Part shown: one piece after another, positions 41,620 to 51,082 of the stretch
How the letters are laid out: each line of letters opens with the position of its first letter
Position numbering within the stretch: the first letter of the stretch is position 1
Source: Gammaproteobacteria bacterium
GTDB lineage: Bacteria; Pseudomonadota; Gammaproteobacteria; Pseudomonadales; Pseudohongiellaceae
DNA: 64,000 bases
Assembly: GCA_029245395.1 (NCBI GenBank)
Contig: JAQWPL010000018.1
Location: 1 to 64,000 of the forward strand
Reading direction: 5' to 3'
The notes under the pieces: model-generated
Databases searched by the model: none
Seen by the model: the letters and a program-made list of their open reading frames with translations, nothing else
What the model was told of the DNA's origin: nothing
Made by a program: the position numbers and the translations under genes

Positions 41620-42891
41620 ATGACTGAAGCGGAACAGATCGTGAAATTACAGATGCAGGAACTGGGACTACAGGCCAGGGCTGCGTCACGTGTGATGGCT
41701 GCCGCTGAAACAAAAATCAAAAATGCGGCACTGCTTGCTGCCATGGATGTTATCGATTCAACGCGTGCGGACCTTGCCGCCGCCAATGCCAGGGATCTAA
41801 AAGCAGGCGAAGAAAAAGGGCTGGAGCCCGCCATGCTAGATCGCCTTGAACTTACAGATGCCCGCATTGAAGCCATGATCGAGGGACTGCGTCAGGTTGC
41901 ATCCCTGTCAGATCCAATAGGTGAAATCACCGATATGCGCTACATGCCAAGTGGCATCCAGGTGGGTCGCATGCGTGTGCCTCTTGGAGTAATCGGCATC
42001 ATTTATGAATCCAGGCCTAATGTAACTGTTGAAGCAGCCAGCCTGTGCCTTAAATCAGGTAATGCAACTATCCTGCGCGGCGGCTCTGAAGCATTTCATT
42101 CCAATCAGGCTATTGCTGAATGTATTCGGCAAGGATTGGAAACGGCCGGCTTACCTGCTACGGCAGTTCAGGTAGTTGGCACCACTGACCGAACTGCAGT
42201 CGGTGAGTTGATCACGATGCCCGAATACGTGGATGTGATTGTTCCCCGAGGTGGTAAAGGGTTGATTGAGCGAATTAGTAAGGATGCCAAAGTTGCCGTC
42301 ATTAAGCATTTGGATGGTATCTGCCACGTTTATATAGATGATGGTGCTGATATGACCAAGGCGGTCAATATAGCCCTGAATTCCAAAACCAATCGTTATG
42401 GTGTTTGCAACGCCATGGAAACTCTATTAGTGGCAGAATCCATGGCAGAAAGCGTTCTACCGCAACTAGCTGAACTATACAGTGAATATAACGTTGAACT
42501 GCGTGGCTGTGAGCGCACTTGCAAGATACTGCCCAATGCCGTCATAGCAAGCGAAGATGACTGGTATGCCGAGTATCTGGGGCCTGTGCTTTCCATCAGA
42601 GTTGTTCAGGATATCGATGCAGCGATAGAACATATTAATAAATATGGTTCACAACACACGGATACCATAGTCACTGAAGACTATTCACGAGGCAGACGTT
42701 TTCTTAGAGAAGTGGATTCCAGTTCGGTGTTGATCAATGCGTCAACGCGGTTTGCCGACGGGTTTGAATTCGGACTGGGTGCAGAAATAGGTATTTCCAC
42801 TGACAAAATCCACGCCCGTGGACCTGTGGGTCTTGAGGGGCTGACATCACAGAAATACATAGTGCTGGGTGACGGGCAACTGCGCAATTAG
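41620..42891 (+). CDS. proA: Glutamate-5-semialdehyde dehydrogenase (gamma-glutamyl phosphate reductase)
   Basis: A 423-residue NADPH-dependent enzyme of proline synthesis in the aldehyde dehydrogenase fold. Visible: [20 protein letters not shown] near 122-141, [19 protein letters not shown] near 145-163, the catalytic Cys in [13 protein letters not shown] near residue 262, and [19 protein letters not shown] near 385-403. A TATAAT box is at 41584-41589. It is followed without gap by nadD (TAGGTG), the first gene of the long cluster. Confidence 0.96.
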   Translation: MTEAEQIVKLQMQELGLQARAASRVMAAAETKIKNAALLAAMDVIDSTRADLAAANARDLKAGEEKGLEPAMLDRLELTDARIEAMIEGLRQVASLSDPIGEITDMRYMPSGIQVGRMRVPLGVIGIIYESRPNVTVEAASLCLKSGNATILRGGSEAFHSNQAIAECIRQGLETAGLPATAVQVVGTTDRTAVGELITMPEYVDVIVPRGGKGLIERISKDAKVAVIKHLDGICHVYIDDGADMTKAVNIALNSKTNRYGVCNAMETLLVAESMAESVLPQLAELYSEYNVELRGCERTCKILPNAVIASEDDWYAEYLGPVLSIRVVQDIDAAIEHINKYGSQHTDTIVTEDYSRGRRFLREVDSSSVLINASTRFADGFEFGLGAEIGISTDKIHARGPVGLEGLTSQKYIVLGDGQLRN

Positions 42892-43560
42892 GTGAGCAGA
42901 ACTTCCGACTCAGCAATTGATCTGGGCCTGATGGGGGGTATGTTTGACCCACTTCATAATGGCCATCTCACTATCGCTTCAACTTCACTTGAATTATTGC
43001 AGTTGGATGCGCTGCATTTTTTGCCGTGTGGAAATCCTGTACATAAAAATGAAGATTTTGCTTCGTCTGCTCATAGACTGGCAATGCTTGAGTTGGGTGT
43101 TAAAGATATCGACAGCATTCAGATCGACGCTCGCGAATGCCAATCAGGTGCTCCTTCATATACACAGAACAGCTTAAAATCCATACGCAGCGAAAGTCCG
43201 GGCAGCAGACTATTTTTTATACTGGGTCAGGATGCATTTAATTCACTTGCCACATGGAATAGATGGGAAGAAATATTTTTACTCGCGCATATTGTTATTG
43301 CGGGTAGGCCAGATAGTGAAATTGACCTGCCACCAAAGCTTCTTTCGGAATTTAACAACAGACTGGTTAATTCTGTGGAAGAAATGAAACAGTATGAGCA
43401 TGGAAAAATATTTACGGCCAATTTTCCAATGATTGATATTTCATCAACTATGGTTAGGAAAAGGATTAATGGAGGCAGTGATTTCCAGGAGCTGGTTCCC
43501 TCTTTAGTAGCGCAATACATTCATACTCATAATCTATATATAACGGAGAAGTCTGGTTGA
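42892..43560 (+). CDS. nadD: Nicotinate-nucleotide adenylyltransferase
   Basis: A 222-residue enzyme adenylating nicotinate mononucleotide in NAD synthesis. The GTG start abuts the proA stop. The nucleotidyltransferase motif GGMFDPLHNGHL near residues 14-25 holds the HxGH element. SPGSRLFFILGQDAFNSLATWNRW near 102-125 and ISSTMVRKRI near 185 (the ISSTxxR element) are typical. Its stop overlaps the rsfS TTG start. The order proA-nadD-rsfS-rlmH is the usual gammaproteobacterial one. Confidence 0.95.
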   Translation: MSRTSDSAIDLGLMGGMFDPLHNGHLTIASTSLELLQLDALHFLPCGNPVHKNEDFASSAHRLAMLELGVKDIDSIQIDARECQSGAPSYTQNSLKSIRSESPGSRLFFILGQDAFNSLATWNRWEEIFLLAHIVIAGRPDSEIDLPPKLLSEFNNRLVNSVEEMKQYEHGKIFTANFPMIDISSTMVRKRINGGSDFQELVPSLVAQYIHTHNLYITEKSG

Positions 43561-43895
43561 AAGCGGATAAATTGAAAGAGCTTGTGATAGAGGCGCTCGA
43601 TGATCTTAAGGGCAAGGAAGTGGTATGCCTGGATGTAGCAAGAATCACAACTATTGCCGATTACATGATTGTAGTGACAGGGACTTCAACCAGGCATGTA
43701 AAATCACTGTCCGAAGAAGTGGTCAAAAAAGTCAAAGATGCGGGTTTAAATGTCGCTGGTGTTGAAGGGCAAAAGCAAGCTGATTGGATATTGGTTGATC
43801 TTGGTGATGTTATTGTTCATGTCATGATTGATGAATCCAGAAAGTCCTACGACCTGGAATCTCTTTGGGGAATGACTCCTTCAACAGCAAAATAA
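43557..43895 (+). CDS. rsfS: Ribosome silencing factor
   Basis: A 112-residue protein that binds ribosomal protein L14 and blocks subunit joining under starvation. The TTG start overlaps the nadD stop (TTGA) with GGAGAAG upstream. Family features: GKEVVCLDVARITTIADYMIV, TGTSTRHVKSLSEEV and EGQKQADWILVDLGDVIVHV. Length is typical. It is followed by rlmH 40 bp later. Confidence 0.95.
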   Translation: MKADKLKELVIEALDDLKGKEVVCLDVARITTIADYMIVVTGTSTRHVKSLSEEVVKKVKDAGLNVAGVEGQKQADWILVDLGDVIVHVMIDESRKSYDLESLWGMTPSTAK

Positions 43896-43935
43896 TGGAT
43901 TTACACATCAAAATAATCCCGGAATGCATTTGGGC

Positions 43936-44409
43936 ATGAAGATTAATCTGATTACTGTTGGAGGTAAAATGCCGGCATGGGTAAAAGAAGGAACTAAAGA
44001 GTATCAAAAACGCCTGCCGCGAAATTTTGAATTTATCGTTACGGAAATCGCTCTCGCCCGGCGCAGCAAAGCCAATGCAAACATTGAAAAATTATGTGTG
44101 CAGGAAGGCAAAGCGCTGTTAAATGCAGTCTCTGGTGGTCAGTATAAAGTAGCTCTTGATGTTAAAGGCAAAGTTTTTTCAACCAAAGAACTGGCAAACA
44201 AATTCGGAAAGCTTATGGAAAGTGGTCGAGATATTTCATTGTTGGCGGGAGGGCCTGATGGTTTATCGGATGAATGCCTGGAATCTGCAGATGAAATTTG
44301 GTCTCTCTCTGCTTTAACTATGCCGCATACTCTTGTTAGAATCGTCGTCGCGGAGCAGGTATACAGGGTTTGGAGTTTTCTAACAGGGCATCCATACCAT
44401 AGAGAATGA
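43936..44409 (+). CDS. rlmH: 23S rRNA (pseudouridine1915-N3)-methyltransferase
   Basis: A 157-residue SPOUT methyltransferase modifying helix 69 of 23S rRNA. The start MKINLITVGGKMPAWVKEG aligns with the N-terminus of E. coli RlmH, so the upstream Met at 43924 is rejected. The knotted SAM site is seen as ISLLAGGPDGLSDECLESAD near 101-120, and the end LTMPHTLVRIVVAEQVYRVW with HPYHRE is diagnostic. Confidence 0.96.
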   Translation: MKINLITVGGKMPAWVKEGTKEYQKRLPRNFEFIVTEIALARRSKANANIEKLCVQEGKALLNAVSGGQYKVALDVKGKVFSTKELANKFGKLMESGRDISLLAGGPDGLSDECLESADEIWSLSALTMPHTLVRIVVAEQVYRVWSFLTGHPYHRE

Positions 44410-44485
44410 TTTTTCATGGGAGTATAAACATCTAAATGCTTCTTTGTTTTTTGTGTCTCTGTTCTCTATGTTAACTATTCTGAAT

Positions 44486-44530
44486 CGGTTAATATGTCCC
44501 CTGGTACTGTTAAGGTGACAATATTAACCG
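44486..44530 (+). promoter_or_regulatory. Inverted repeat upstream of mrdA
   Basis: CGGTTAATATGTC (44486-44498) and GACAATATTAACCG (44517-44530) are complementary apart from one extra A, separated by 18 bp. It lies in the 246-bp gap between rlmH and mrdA and could be an operator or a hairpin; no T-run follows. Confidence 0.5.
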
Positions 44531-44655
44531 TTTGTTTAATAATGAGTCACACAATGTGTCTTAAAAAGTCAGTGGCATTATCAAACAGCTAACTTTCGCT
44601 GTTAAAAGAGTTATTAAAATTGTTGTTATAATTGTTATCGAAATAGATATCATTA

Positions 44656-46683
44656 ATGGCTGAAAAAATAACACTACAAGACCACCAGATGGAACGGCAA
44701 ATCGTATTGTCCAGGATCATCATCGGCGGCATTCTATCCTTCCTGTTGATACTTGCTCTATTCGCTCGTGTTTTTTATCTCCAGGTAAATCAGCACGATT
44801 ACTATTCAACTCAGTCAGACTATTACCGCATATCTGTTCAGTCAATCGTTCCCACTCGTGGCTTGATCTACGATCGTAATGGTGTGTTGCTCGCCGAAAA
44901 TATTCCCAGCTTTACTTTGTCTTTGGTCAGGGAGCATGCCGGTGATATTGATAGTGCCATCGACATCATGGGGTCATTAATCACTCTTACTGAAGAAGAT
45001 GTAGAGAAATTTCGTAGTCGTTTGAAAAATCGAAGCGTGCCCTTTTCATCGGTTCCTGTTCGATATAATTTGAATGAAGACGAGATTGCCAAAATTTCGG
45101 TTAACCAGTTCCGCCTTCCAGGTGTCAGTATTGATGCTGAATTGGTCAGGCATTATCCGGGAGATGAAAATTTTTCCCATTCGGTTGGTTATTTAAGCAG
45201 CATTACTGAAAGTGAATTAAAAGCTGTCGACCCTGTGAATTACAGTGGTACCCATCAAATCGGCAAAATGGGACTGGAAAGGTTTTACGAAGATATTTTA
45301 CATGGCCAGGTCGGTTATCAGACAGTAGAGAAGAATGTCCACGGTCAGATAATGAAAGTCCTTGAGAGTACGGACCCTATTTCCGGGCAGGATATTATTC
45401 TGCATCTGGACAGTAATTTGCAGAAAGCCGCTGTAGATGCACTCGGAGATTTCCGTGGTGCCGTTGTGGCAATAGAGCCAGAAACTGGTGGGATACTGGC
45501 GCTTGTGAGTAAACCTGCGTTTAACCCCAACCTATTTGTGCAGGGAATTAGTCAGAAAGACTATGCAGCACTAAATGATCCGGTGTTATCACCACTGTTC
45601 AATCGCGCATTAGCTAAATATGCGCCAGGTTCAACGGTCAAACCGTTTATCAGTCTTGCTGCGCTCAATGGAGGGTTTCGCACACCAGAAGATACCGTTC
45701 ATGATCCCGGTTTCTATCAGTTAGGCGATCATAAACATTATGACTGGACATGGTGGTCCAATAATACTGGCCACGGTATGGTAGATATGCAAAGGGCTAT
45801 TTATCAGTCCTGTAATGTGTATTTCTGGGATCTTGCCATGGATATGGGTATCGACCCGATGCATGATTTCCTTTTTCGCTTTGGCTTTGGTCGCAATGTC
45901 AGTCTCGATTTACCACAGGCAAGCACAGGCACCTTACCTTCCCGGGATTGGAAATTAAATACTTTGGGCGAGTCCTGGTATCCTGGTGAAACGATTAATT
46001 CCTATGTGGGCCAAGGCTATACAGAAGCCACGCCACTGCAGTTGGCGACAGCGACGATGTTGATGTCCAATAGAGGAAAATGGCATCGCCCAGCATTATT
46101 AAAGCAAACCGGACTAGATTCATCTCCCGTAAAGCAAAGCAATTTCTTGCCTGATATTGAAATCAATAATCCTGATTACTGGGACTTTATTGCCGAATCC
46201 ATGGAAATGGTTGTTAGCAGGGGATATGAGGGGGAATATAGAACTTCAGGTTCCGCCTATGATTATTTTGCAGGGAAAAAACCACTGAAATACCGTTTGG
46301 CGGGGAAATCGGGCACAGCGCAGGTGATAGCAATCCCGGATGATTATGACCGTGCAGACGAAGTGCCGGAAAAATACCGGGAACATGCCTGGTTTATTTC
46401 TTTTGCTCCGATTGAAAATCCGAAAATAGCCCTGGCTGTATTTATTGAACATGGAGAGAGTGGTAGTAGAGTAGCAGGACCTATTGCTCGCCAGATACTG
46501 GATACATACCTTCTTGACGAAGAGGGTGAGTTGAAGGATGAATATCTATTTCCTCAAATCTCGGAAGAAGCAGGCCAACTGGAATCTGAATTACGGACGA
46601 AGGACACTGTTGTTGGTTCTTCCGTTGAAAATATCAATTCACTTCTGGAAGAAGAACGGCAGCTTGCCATCTTAAATGACTAG
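44656..46683 (+). CDS. mrdA: Penicillin-binding protein 2 (elongasome transpeptidase)
   Basis: A 675-residue inner-membrane transpeptidase cross-linking peptidoglycan during cell elongation, partner of RodA. One N-terminal membrane segment (IIIGGILSFLLILALFARVF) is followed by a dimerisation domain starting RGLIYDRNGVLLAEN near 72-86. The transpeptidase motifs are SxxK in APGSTVKPF near residue 328, SCN in YQSCNVYF near 384 and KSGT in AGKSGTAQV near 550. The C-terminal tail is a little longer than in E. coli. It is followed by rodA. Confidence 0.96.
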   Translation: MAEKITLQDHQMERQIVLSRIIIGGILSFLLILALFARVFYLQVNQHDYYSTQSDYYRISVQSIVPTRGLIYDRNGVLLAENIPSFTLSLVREHAGDIDSAIDIMGSLITLTEEDVEKFRSRLKNRSVPFSSVPVRYNLNEDEIAKISVNQFRLPGVSIDAELVRHYPGDENFSHSVGYLSSITESELKAVDPVNYSGTHQIGKMGLERFYEDILHGQVGYQTVEKNVHGQIMKVLESTDPISGQDIILHLDSNLQKAAVDALGDFRGAVVAIEPETGGILALVSKPAFNPNLFVQGISQKDYAALNDPVLSPLFNRALAKYAPGSTVKPFISLAALNGGFRTPEDTVHDPGFYQLGDHKHYDWTWWSNNTGHGMVDMQRAIYQSCNVYFWDLAMDMGIDPMHDFLFRFGFGRNVSLDLPQASTGTLPSRDWKLNTLGESWYPGETINSYVGQGYTEATPLQLATATMLMSNRGKWHRPALLKQTGLDSSPVKQSNFLPDIEINNPDYWDFIAESMEMVVSRGYEGEYRTSGSAYDYFAGKKPLKYRLAGKSGTAQVIAIPDDYDRADEVPEKYREHAWFISFAPIENPKIALAVFIEHGESGSRVAGPIARQILDTYLLDEEGELKDEYLFPQISEEAGQLESELRTKDTVVGSSVENINSLLEEERQLAILND

Positions 46684-46732
46684 TCATCAGGCGAGACGGA
46701 GAAAGTTTGAGTAGCCAGGATTTTGTCAGCAC

Positions 46733-47854
46733 ATGAGTTTTGGCCTCAGGGATCTCAGCCGAAGGAAAAGCATCTGGGAAAGCCTGCATATCGATTTTCC
46801 TCTTTTGATCGCGCTGCTTATCCTTCTTGGTTTTGGTCTCATGGTGTTATACAGCGCCACTGATGGCAATCTGATTCAGTTAAGACGACAGGTAGCATTT
46901 ATTATTCTGTCATTTTTTGCCATGTTGGTTGTAGCGCAGGTGGATGTACACAACCTCAGACGCTGGGCTCCCGAGATGTATGTAGGGACATTGTCATTAC
47001 TTGTCGCAGTGATATTTTTTGGCAGTACCAGTGGAGGGGCTCAACGCTGGCTGGATATCCCTTTCTTGCCTCGTTTCCAACCCTCCGAAATCATGAAAAT
47101 TGTCCTGCCTCTTTCTATAGCAGGTTATTTTTCCAAACGCGCCATTCCCCCCCGTTTTAAACATATATTCTGGTCCATGGTACTGGTCTTGTTGCCAGCC
47201 GCGCTGATTGCTATTCAGCCGGATCTGGGGACAGCACTGCTTATCGCCGTCTCTGGTATTTTTGTCCTATTACTTGCGGGTATTCGCTGGAGACTGGTGT
47301 TTTCATTTGTTGGCGTAGCTATCCTTTCTAGTCCCGCTCTGTGGGTTTTTTACATGTCTGATTACCAGAAGCAGCGCGTGAAAACGTTGATTAATCCCCA
47401 AAGTGATCCGCTTGGCTCTGGCTGGAATATTATTCAATCACAAACTGCTATTGGCTCTGGTGGGGTAAATGGTAAAGGCTGGTTAAATGGAGTGCAGTCG
47501 AGGCTGGATTTTCTACCGGAAGGGCAAACAGATTTTATTGTAGCCGTGTTGGCAGAAGAATTTGGTCTGATTGGTATGCTATTTCTGCTCATTCTGTATT
47601 TGGTCATTATCGGTCGCGGCTTGTATATAGCAGCCATGGCCCAGGATACTTTCAGCCGTTTGTTCTCGGGCAGCATCATTCTGACCTTTTTTGTTTATGT
47701 ATTTGTAAACATCGGCATGGTAAGTGGAATTCTTCCTGTAGTTGGTGTTCCACTGCCCATGGTGAGCCTGGGAGGCACTGCCATTCTCACTCTGATGGTG
47801 AGCTTTGGTATCCTGATGTCTATTCATACTCATCACAAATCACTTATCCCCTGA
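46733..47854 (+). CDS. rodA: Rod-shape peptidoglycan glycosyltransferase RodA
   Basis: A 373-residue SEDS-family membrane glycosyltransferase polymerising lipid II with PBP2. About ten membrane segments; SEDS motifs: LYSATDGNL near 40, GAQRWLDIPFLPRFQPSEIM near 103-122, IAIQPDLGTALLI near 163, and QTAIGSGGVNGKGWLNGVQS near 238-257 with DFIVAVLAEEFG. Length matches E. coli RodA. In many gammaproteobacteria mltB comes next; here rlpA follows directly. Confidence 0.96.
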   Translation: MSFGLRDLSRRKSIWESLHIDFPLLIALLILLGFGLMVLYSATDGNLIQLRRQVAFIILSFFAMLVVAQVDVHNLRRWAPEMYVGTLSLLVAVIFFGSTSGGAQRWLDIPFLPRFQPSEIMKIVLPLSIAGYFSKRAIPPRFKHIFWSMVLVLLPAALIAIQPDLGTALLIAVSGIFVLLLAGIRWRLVFSFVGVAILSSPALWVFYMSDYQKQRVKTLINPQSDPLGSGWNIIQSQTAIGSGGVNGKGWLNGVQSRLDFLPEGQTDFIVAVLAEEFGLIGMLFLLILYLVIIGRGLYIAAMAQDTFSRLFSGSIILTFFVYVFVNIGMVSGILPVVGVPLPMVSLGGTAILTLMVSFGILMSIHTHHKSLIP

Positions 47855-47920
47855 AGCAAGGAATAAAAATCAGGTATAATAAACGCCTTGTGCAATTGAT
47901 ACCGCTGGAGTGAGGCACAA

Positions 47921-48838
47921 GTGAAAAATTGGTCGCTTTTGACCAGAATATTTTTCCTAATTAATGGGGCTGTTGTTCTGACAGCCTGTGTAAGTCCAAC
48001 CTCCCCCCAAAATACTGACGGCGGCCGTTACGAAATGGCTGATGACAGCCCCGACCTTGAACCTATCAACCTTTCTGAAGTCAAACCTGTAATACCTGTT
48101 CCCTTGACGCGCACCCTGGCAGGCAATAAAAGTCCTTATACGGTCAATGGTCTTACCTATCATATTTTGCCCACTGAAGTCGGTTATGAAGAAACAGGTG
48201 ATGCATCCTGGTATGGCAGAAAATTTCATGGACACCTGACTTCAAATGGCGAGATTTATGACATGTTCAGTTATACAGCCGCTCATAAATCGTTGCCTAT
48301 TCCGAGCTTCCTTGAAGTCACCAATCTCGAGAATGGCAGGAACCTGATGGTCAGAGTAAATGACAGAGGGCCGTTTCACGGTAACAGGATTGTGGATCTT
48401 TCCTTTGCAGCTGCCACTTACTTAGGTTATGCAGAAAACGGTACAACAAGAGTAAGAATCCGGGCTGTAGTGGCTCAGCCCAATACGCCTGGAAGTAACT
48501 CAGGGCTTGGAGCCTCTGATTTGCTGACTAATGCCTCTGAAATACCTGATGTCCAGGCAGAAGTATCCCTGGAAAGGGAGCGGATAGAACAAGATGCCGG
48601 TACAGAATATTTGCAGGTGGGCGCTTTTAGCAACCTGGAAAGTGCTGGTCGACTACTTGCTCAGATCAGAGTTTTTACTGCGCTGCCAATTTTTATCCGC
48701 AGCGATGCTGATGGCAGCAACGGTAGTCTGTTACACAGAGTGCGTCTGGGACCGCTAAATGAGACAATAGAACTGTCTGGCTTGATACAGATTATCAAGG
48801 AGGCCGGTCTGGGGACACCATTCCGGGTCAGGCAATGA
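47921..48838 (+). CDS. rlpA: Septal ring lytic transglycosylase / lipoprotein RlpA
   Basis: A 305-residue outer-membrane lipoprotein with GTG start after GGAGTGAGG and lipobox LTAC (Cys23). The double-psi beta-barrel domain spans GDASWYGRKFHGHLTSNGE (about 91-109) to VRVNDRGPFHGNRIVDLS (about 145-162), holding the catalytic Asp/His region. The SPOR domain is C-terminal (EYLQVGAFSNLESAGRLLAQ to the end) and binds denuded glycan. Acts in daughter cell separation. A TATAAT box lies at 47875-47880. Confidence 0.94.
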   Translation: MKNWSLLTRIFFLINGAVVLTACVSPTSPQNTDGGRYEMADDSPDLEPINLSEVKPVIPVPLTRTLAGNKSPYTVNGLTYHILPTEVGYEETGDASWYGRKFHGHLTSNGEIYDMFSYTAAHKSLPIPSFLEVTNLENGRNLMVRVNDRGPFHGNRIVDLSFAAATYLGYAENGTTRVRIRAVVAQPNTPGSNSGLGASDLLTNASEIPDVQAEVSLERERIEQDAGTEYLQVGAFSNLESAGRLLAQIRVFTALPIFIRSDADGSNGSLLHRVRLGPLNETIELSGLIQIIKEAGLGTPFRVRQ

Positions 48839-48850
48839 GCACTGATTAGT

Positions 48851-48870
48851 GGCAAGAGACAAGAGACAAG
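48851..48870 (+). repeat. CAAGAGACAAG-type repeat before dacA
   Basis: GGCAAGAGACAAGAGACAAG, three 7-base units, fills the gap between rlpA and dacA. Same family as the copies at 10231, 12601 and 12716. Confidence 0.6.
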
Positions 48871-48887
48871 ATAAACGGAAAAATTTT

Positions 48888-50081
48888 ATGTTAAATAAAC
48901 AATCAATTGTTCAAAGTATGAAAAACGTCAACTGTAAGTCATTCACAATTTTTTTCCTGCTGCTTTCGCTTTTCACTATACAGGCAAGTGCGCAGCAGTC
49001 AATCATTCCACGACCTCCTCAGATTGCCGCAACCAGTTATATCCTGATGGATGCCAAGACCGGTGAAATCCTCGTAGAAGAAAACGCGGACATACCGCTG
49101 CCACCCGCAAGCCTTACTAAAATTATGACTTCTTACGTTGCTGCCTATGAGCTGGAGCAGGGGACTGTAACTCTTGATGATACGGTACATATCAGCGTCA
49201 AGGCCTGGCAGATGGAAGGTTCAAAAATGTTTATTCAGGAAGGTACTGAAGTACGCTTTGAAGACCTATTGAGGGGCATGATTATCCAGTCGGGTAATGA
49301 TGCCAGTGTGGCTATTGCCGAACATATTGCCGGCAGTGAAGAAGCTTTTGCCGATATGATGAATCAGCATGCTGAAATTTTGGGTTTGGATAATACCTAT
49401 TTTTTAAACGCTTCCGGTTTGCCGGATGCGCTGCACACCATGTCAGCTAGAGACCTGTCTTTGTTGTCCAAAGCAATGATTCAAAGGTTTCCTGAACATT
49501 ACTCCATGTATGCTGAGCGGGAATTTACCTTTAACGAAATACGCCAGCCCAACCGGAACAGTCTGTTATTCCGTGATCGAAATGTGGATGGTATCAAGAC
49601 AGGTTTTACCGACGAAGCGGGATATTGCCTGGTCGCCTCAGCAACCCGCGATGATATGCGCTTGATAGCCGTTGTGATGGGTACCAATAGCACGGATGCC
49701 CGGGCCATTGAGTCTCAAAAACTACTTACGTATGGTTTCCGGTTCTACCAGACCCTCCAGTTGTTTGAGAATAATGAGGTGTTGTCTACTGATCGGGTAT
49801 GGTCTGGAAGAACCAATGCGGTAGATATAGGTATTGCTGATGAAGTCTATGTCACTATACCTCGAGGCCAGGAAGACAACCTCCAGACTGATCTCGTTAT
49901 TGAAGAATCCCTTAAAGCACCTATAACCGCTGGCCAGGTGTTGGGCAATGTCATTATCAGCCTTGCTGACATTATTTATTATGATGGGCCGGTCGTTGCC
50001 ATGGAGGTTGTAGAAAGGGGCAGTTTTATCAAGCGCCTGATGGATTTTCTGCACCTTTTCTTTATTAGCCTGTTTTCGTAA
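48888..50081 (+). CDS. dacA: D-alanyl-D-alanine carboxypeptidase (PBP5/6 family)
   Basis: A 397-residue periplasmic enzyme removing the terminal D-Ala of peptidoglycan stem peptides. The start MLNKQSIVQS is chosen because a longer frame from 48849 would translate the CAAGAGA repeat. Signal peptide ends near QASAQQ. SxxK is Ser75 in PPASLTKIM, SGN is in IQSGNDASVAIAEH near 130, and KTG is in DGIKTGFTDEAGYC near 238. A PBP5-type C-terminal domain and an amphipathic anchor (SFIKRLMDFLHLFFISLF) end the protein. Confidence 0.96.
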   Translation: MLNKQSIVQSMKNVNCKSFTIFFLLLSLFTIQASAQQSIIPRPPQIAATSYILMDAKTGEILVEENADIPLPPASLTKIMTSYVAAYELEQGTVTLDDTVHISVKAWQMEGSKMFIQEGTEVRFEDLLRGMIIQSGNDASVAIAEHIAGSEEAFADMMNQHAEILGLDNTYFLNASGLPDALHTMSARDLSLLSKAMIQRFPEHYSMYAEREFTFNEIRQPNRNSLLFRDRNVDGIKTGFTDEAGYCLVASATRDDMRLIAVVMGTNSTDARAIESQKLLTYGFRFYQTLQLFENNEVLSTDRVWSGRTNAVDIGIADEVYVTIPRGQEDNLQTDLVIEESLKAPITAGQVLGNVIISLADIIYYDGPVVAMEVVERGSFIKRLMDFLHLFFISLFS

Positions 50082-50121
50082 ATCCAATAGGTTTTGAGTG
50101 TAGCGGAAGCAGATTGTCAGT

Positions 50122-50391
50122 ATGGAAAATGAAGAATCCCCCAAGATTGAGTTTCCATGTCGCTACCCAATAAAAGCCATGGGGCTGGATGAAAATAATT
50201 TCAGAGATGCCATCATCAGTATTATGCGACAGCATGTACCTGATTTAAGTGATGAAGACATCAGCTTTCGACCCAGTCGGAATGGCAAGTATCTCGCGGT
50301 CAATGTCATTATTAATGCTCAGGGAGTTGAGCAGATTCAGGCATTATTTAATGACCTTAAGGCCAGTGGCCGTGTTGCCATGGTTTTGTAA
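50122..50391 (+). CDS. ybeD: DUF493 family protein YbeD
   Basis: An 89-residue cytoplasmic protein with an ACT-like alpha/beta fold: IEFPCRYPIKAMGLDENNFR, DISFRPSRNGKYLAVNVIIN and VEQIQALFNDLKASGRVAMVL. The position between dacA and lipB is the conserved gammaproteobacterial arrangement. Its role is unclear, possibly regulatory. Confidence 0.94.
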   Translation: MENEESPKIEFPCRYPIKAMGLDENNFRDAIISIMRQHVPDLSDEDISFRPSRNGKYLAVNVIINAQGVEQIQALFNDLKASGRVAMVL

Positions 50392-50412
50392 TCGGAACCA
50401 GTCATTGTCATC

Positions 50413-51075
50413 GTGAACCCCCATCCTGCTCCTCCTCCCCTGGCATTCAAAAATCTTGGGCTGATAGATTACCAGTCAACATGGTCTGCAATGAACGCCC
50501 TGACTGTAAGCAGGGATGAGCATCAGGATGATGAGTGCTGGTTCCTTGAGCATGAGCCGGTATTCACCCTGGGACAGGCGGGAAAACAGGAGCATATTCT
50601 CAATGCCCATGATATTCCTGTTGTTAAAACTGATCGAGGAGGACAGGTCACTTACCATGGTCCCGGGCAATTGGTTGCCTATTTACTTATTGATATAAAA
50701 CGTCGCCGAATGGGTATACGTCAATTGGTAGATCTAATTGAAAATAGCCTCATTGAAGTGCTTGATTCCTATGCTATCAAGGCTAACACCAGGAAAGGGG
50801 CGCCAGGTGTTTATGTTGGTAATGCAAAAATAGCCGCTCTGGGGCTCAGGATTAAAAACGGTTGTTCTTATCATGGTCTCAGCTTGAACGTGGATATGGA
50901 TCTGGAGCCTTTTTCCTACATCAATCCATGTGGCTTTCCAGGGTTGGAAGTAACGCAGATCAGTAACCTGGTCAATACCATGCCGGGCAAAGCTGTCGCC
51001 GAAACTCAGCACAGATTAATGAATGTACTTTCTGACAGTCTGCTACAATCCCTTTTTTCAGAGGCTCCCAAGTAG
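50413..51075 (+). CDS. lipB: Octanoyltransferase LipB
   Basis: A 220-residue enzyme transferring octanoyl groups from acyl carrier protein to lipoate-dependent enzymes. GTG start. Motifs: [18 protein letters not shown] near 46-63, [20 protein letters not shown] near 74-93, and the catalytic Cys in [13 protein letters not shown] near 173 with Lys in KIAALGLRI. Immediately upstream of lipA, giving both lipoate-synthesis steps. Confidence 0.96.
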   Translation: MNPHPAPPPLAFKNLGLIDYQSTWSAMNALTVSRDEHQDDECWFLEHEPVFTLGQAGKQEHILNAHDIPVVKTDRGGQVTYHGPGQLVAYLLIDIKRRRMGIRQLVDLIENSLIEVLDSYAIKANTRKGAPGVYVGNAKIAALGLRIKNGCSYHGLSLNVDMDLEPFSYINPCGFPGLEVTQISNLVNTMPGKAVAETQHRLMNVLSDSLLQSLFSEAPK

Positions 51076-51082
51076 ATACCTC

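Noticed and set aside
48849-48887. Extended dacA start translating the CAAGAGA repeat
   Set aside because: The extra residues are repeat-encoded and put a charged stretch before the signal peptide.
51023-51082. Longer lipA start overlapping lipB
   Set aside because: The added 20 residues read the lipB end in another frame; MSETEN is the natural start.
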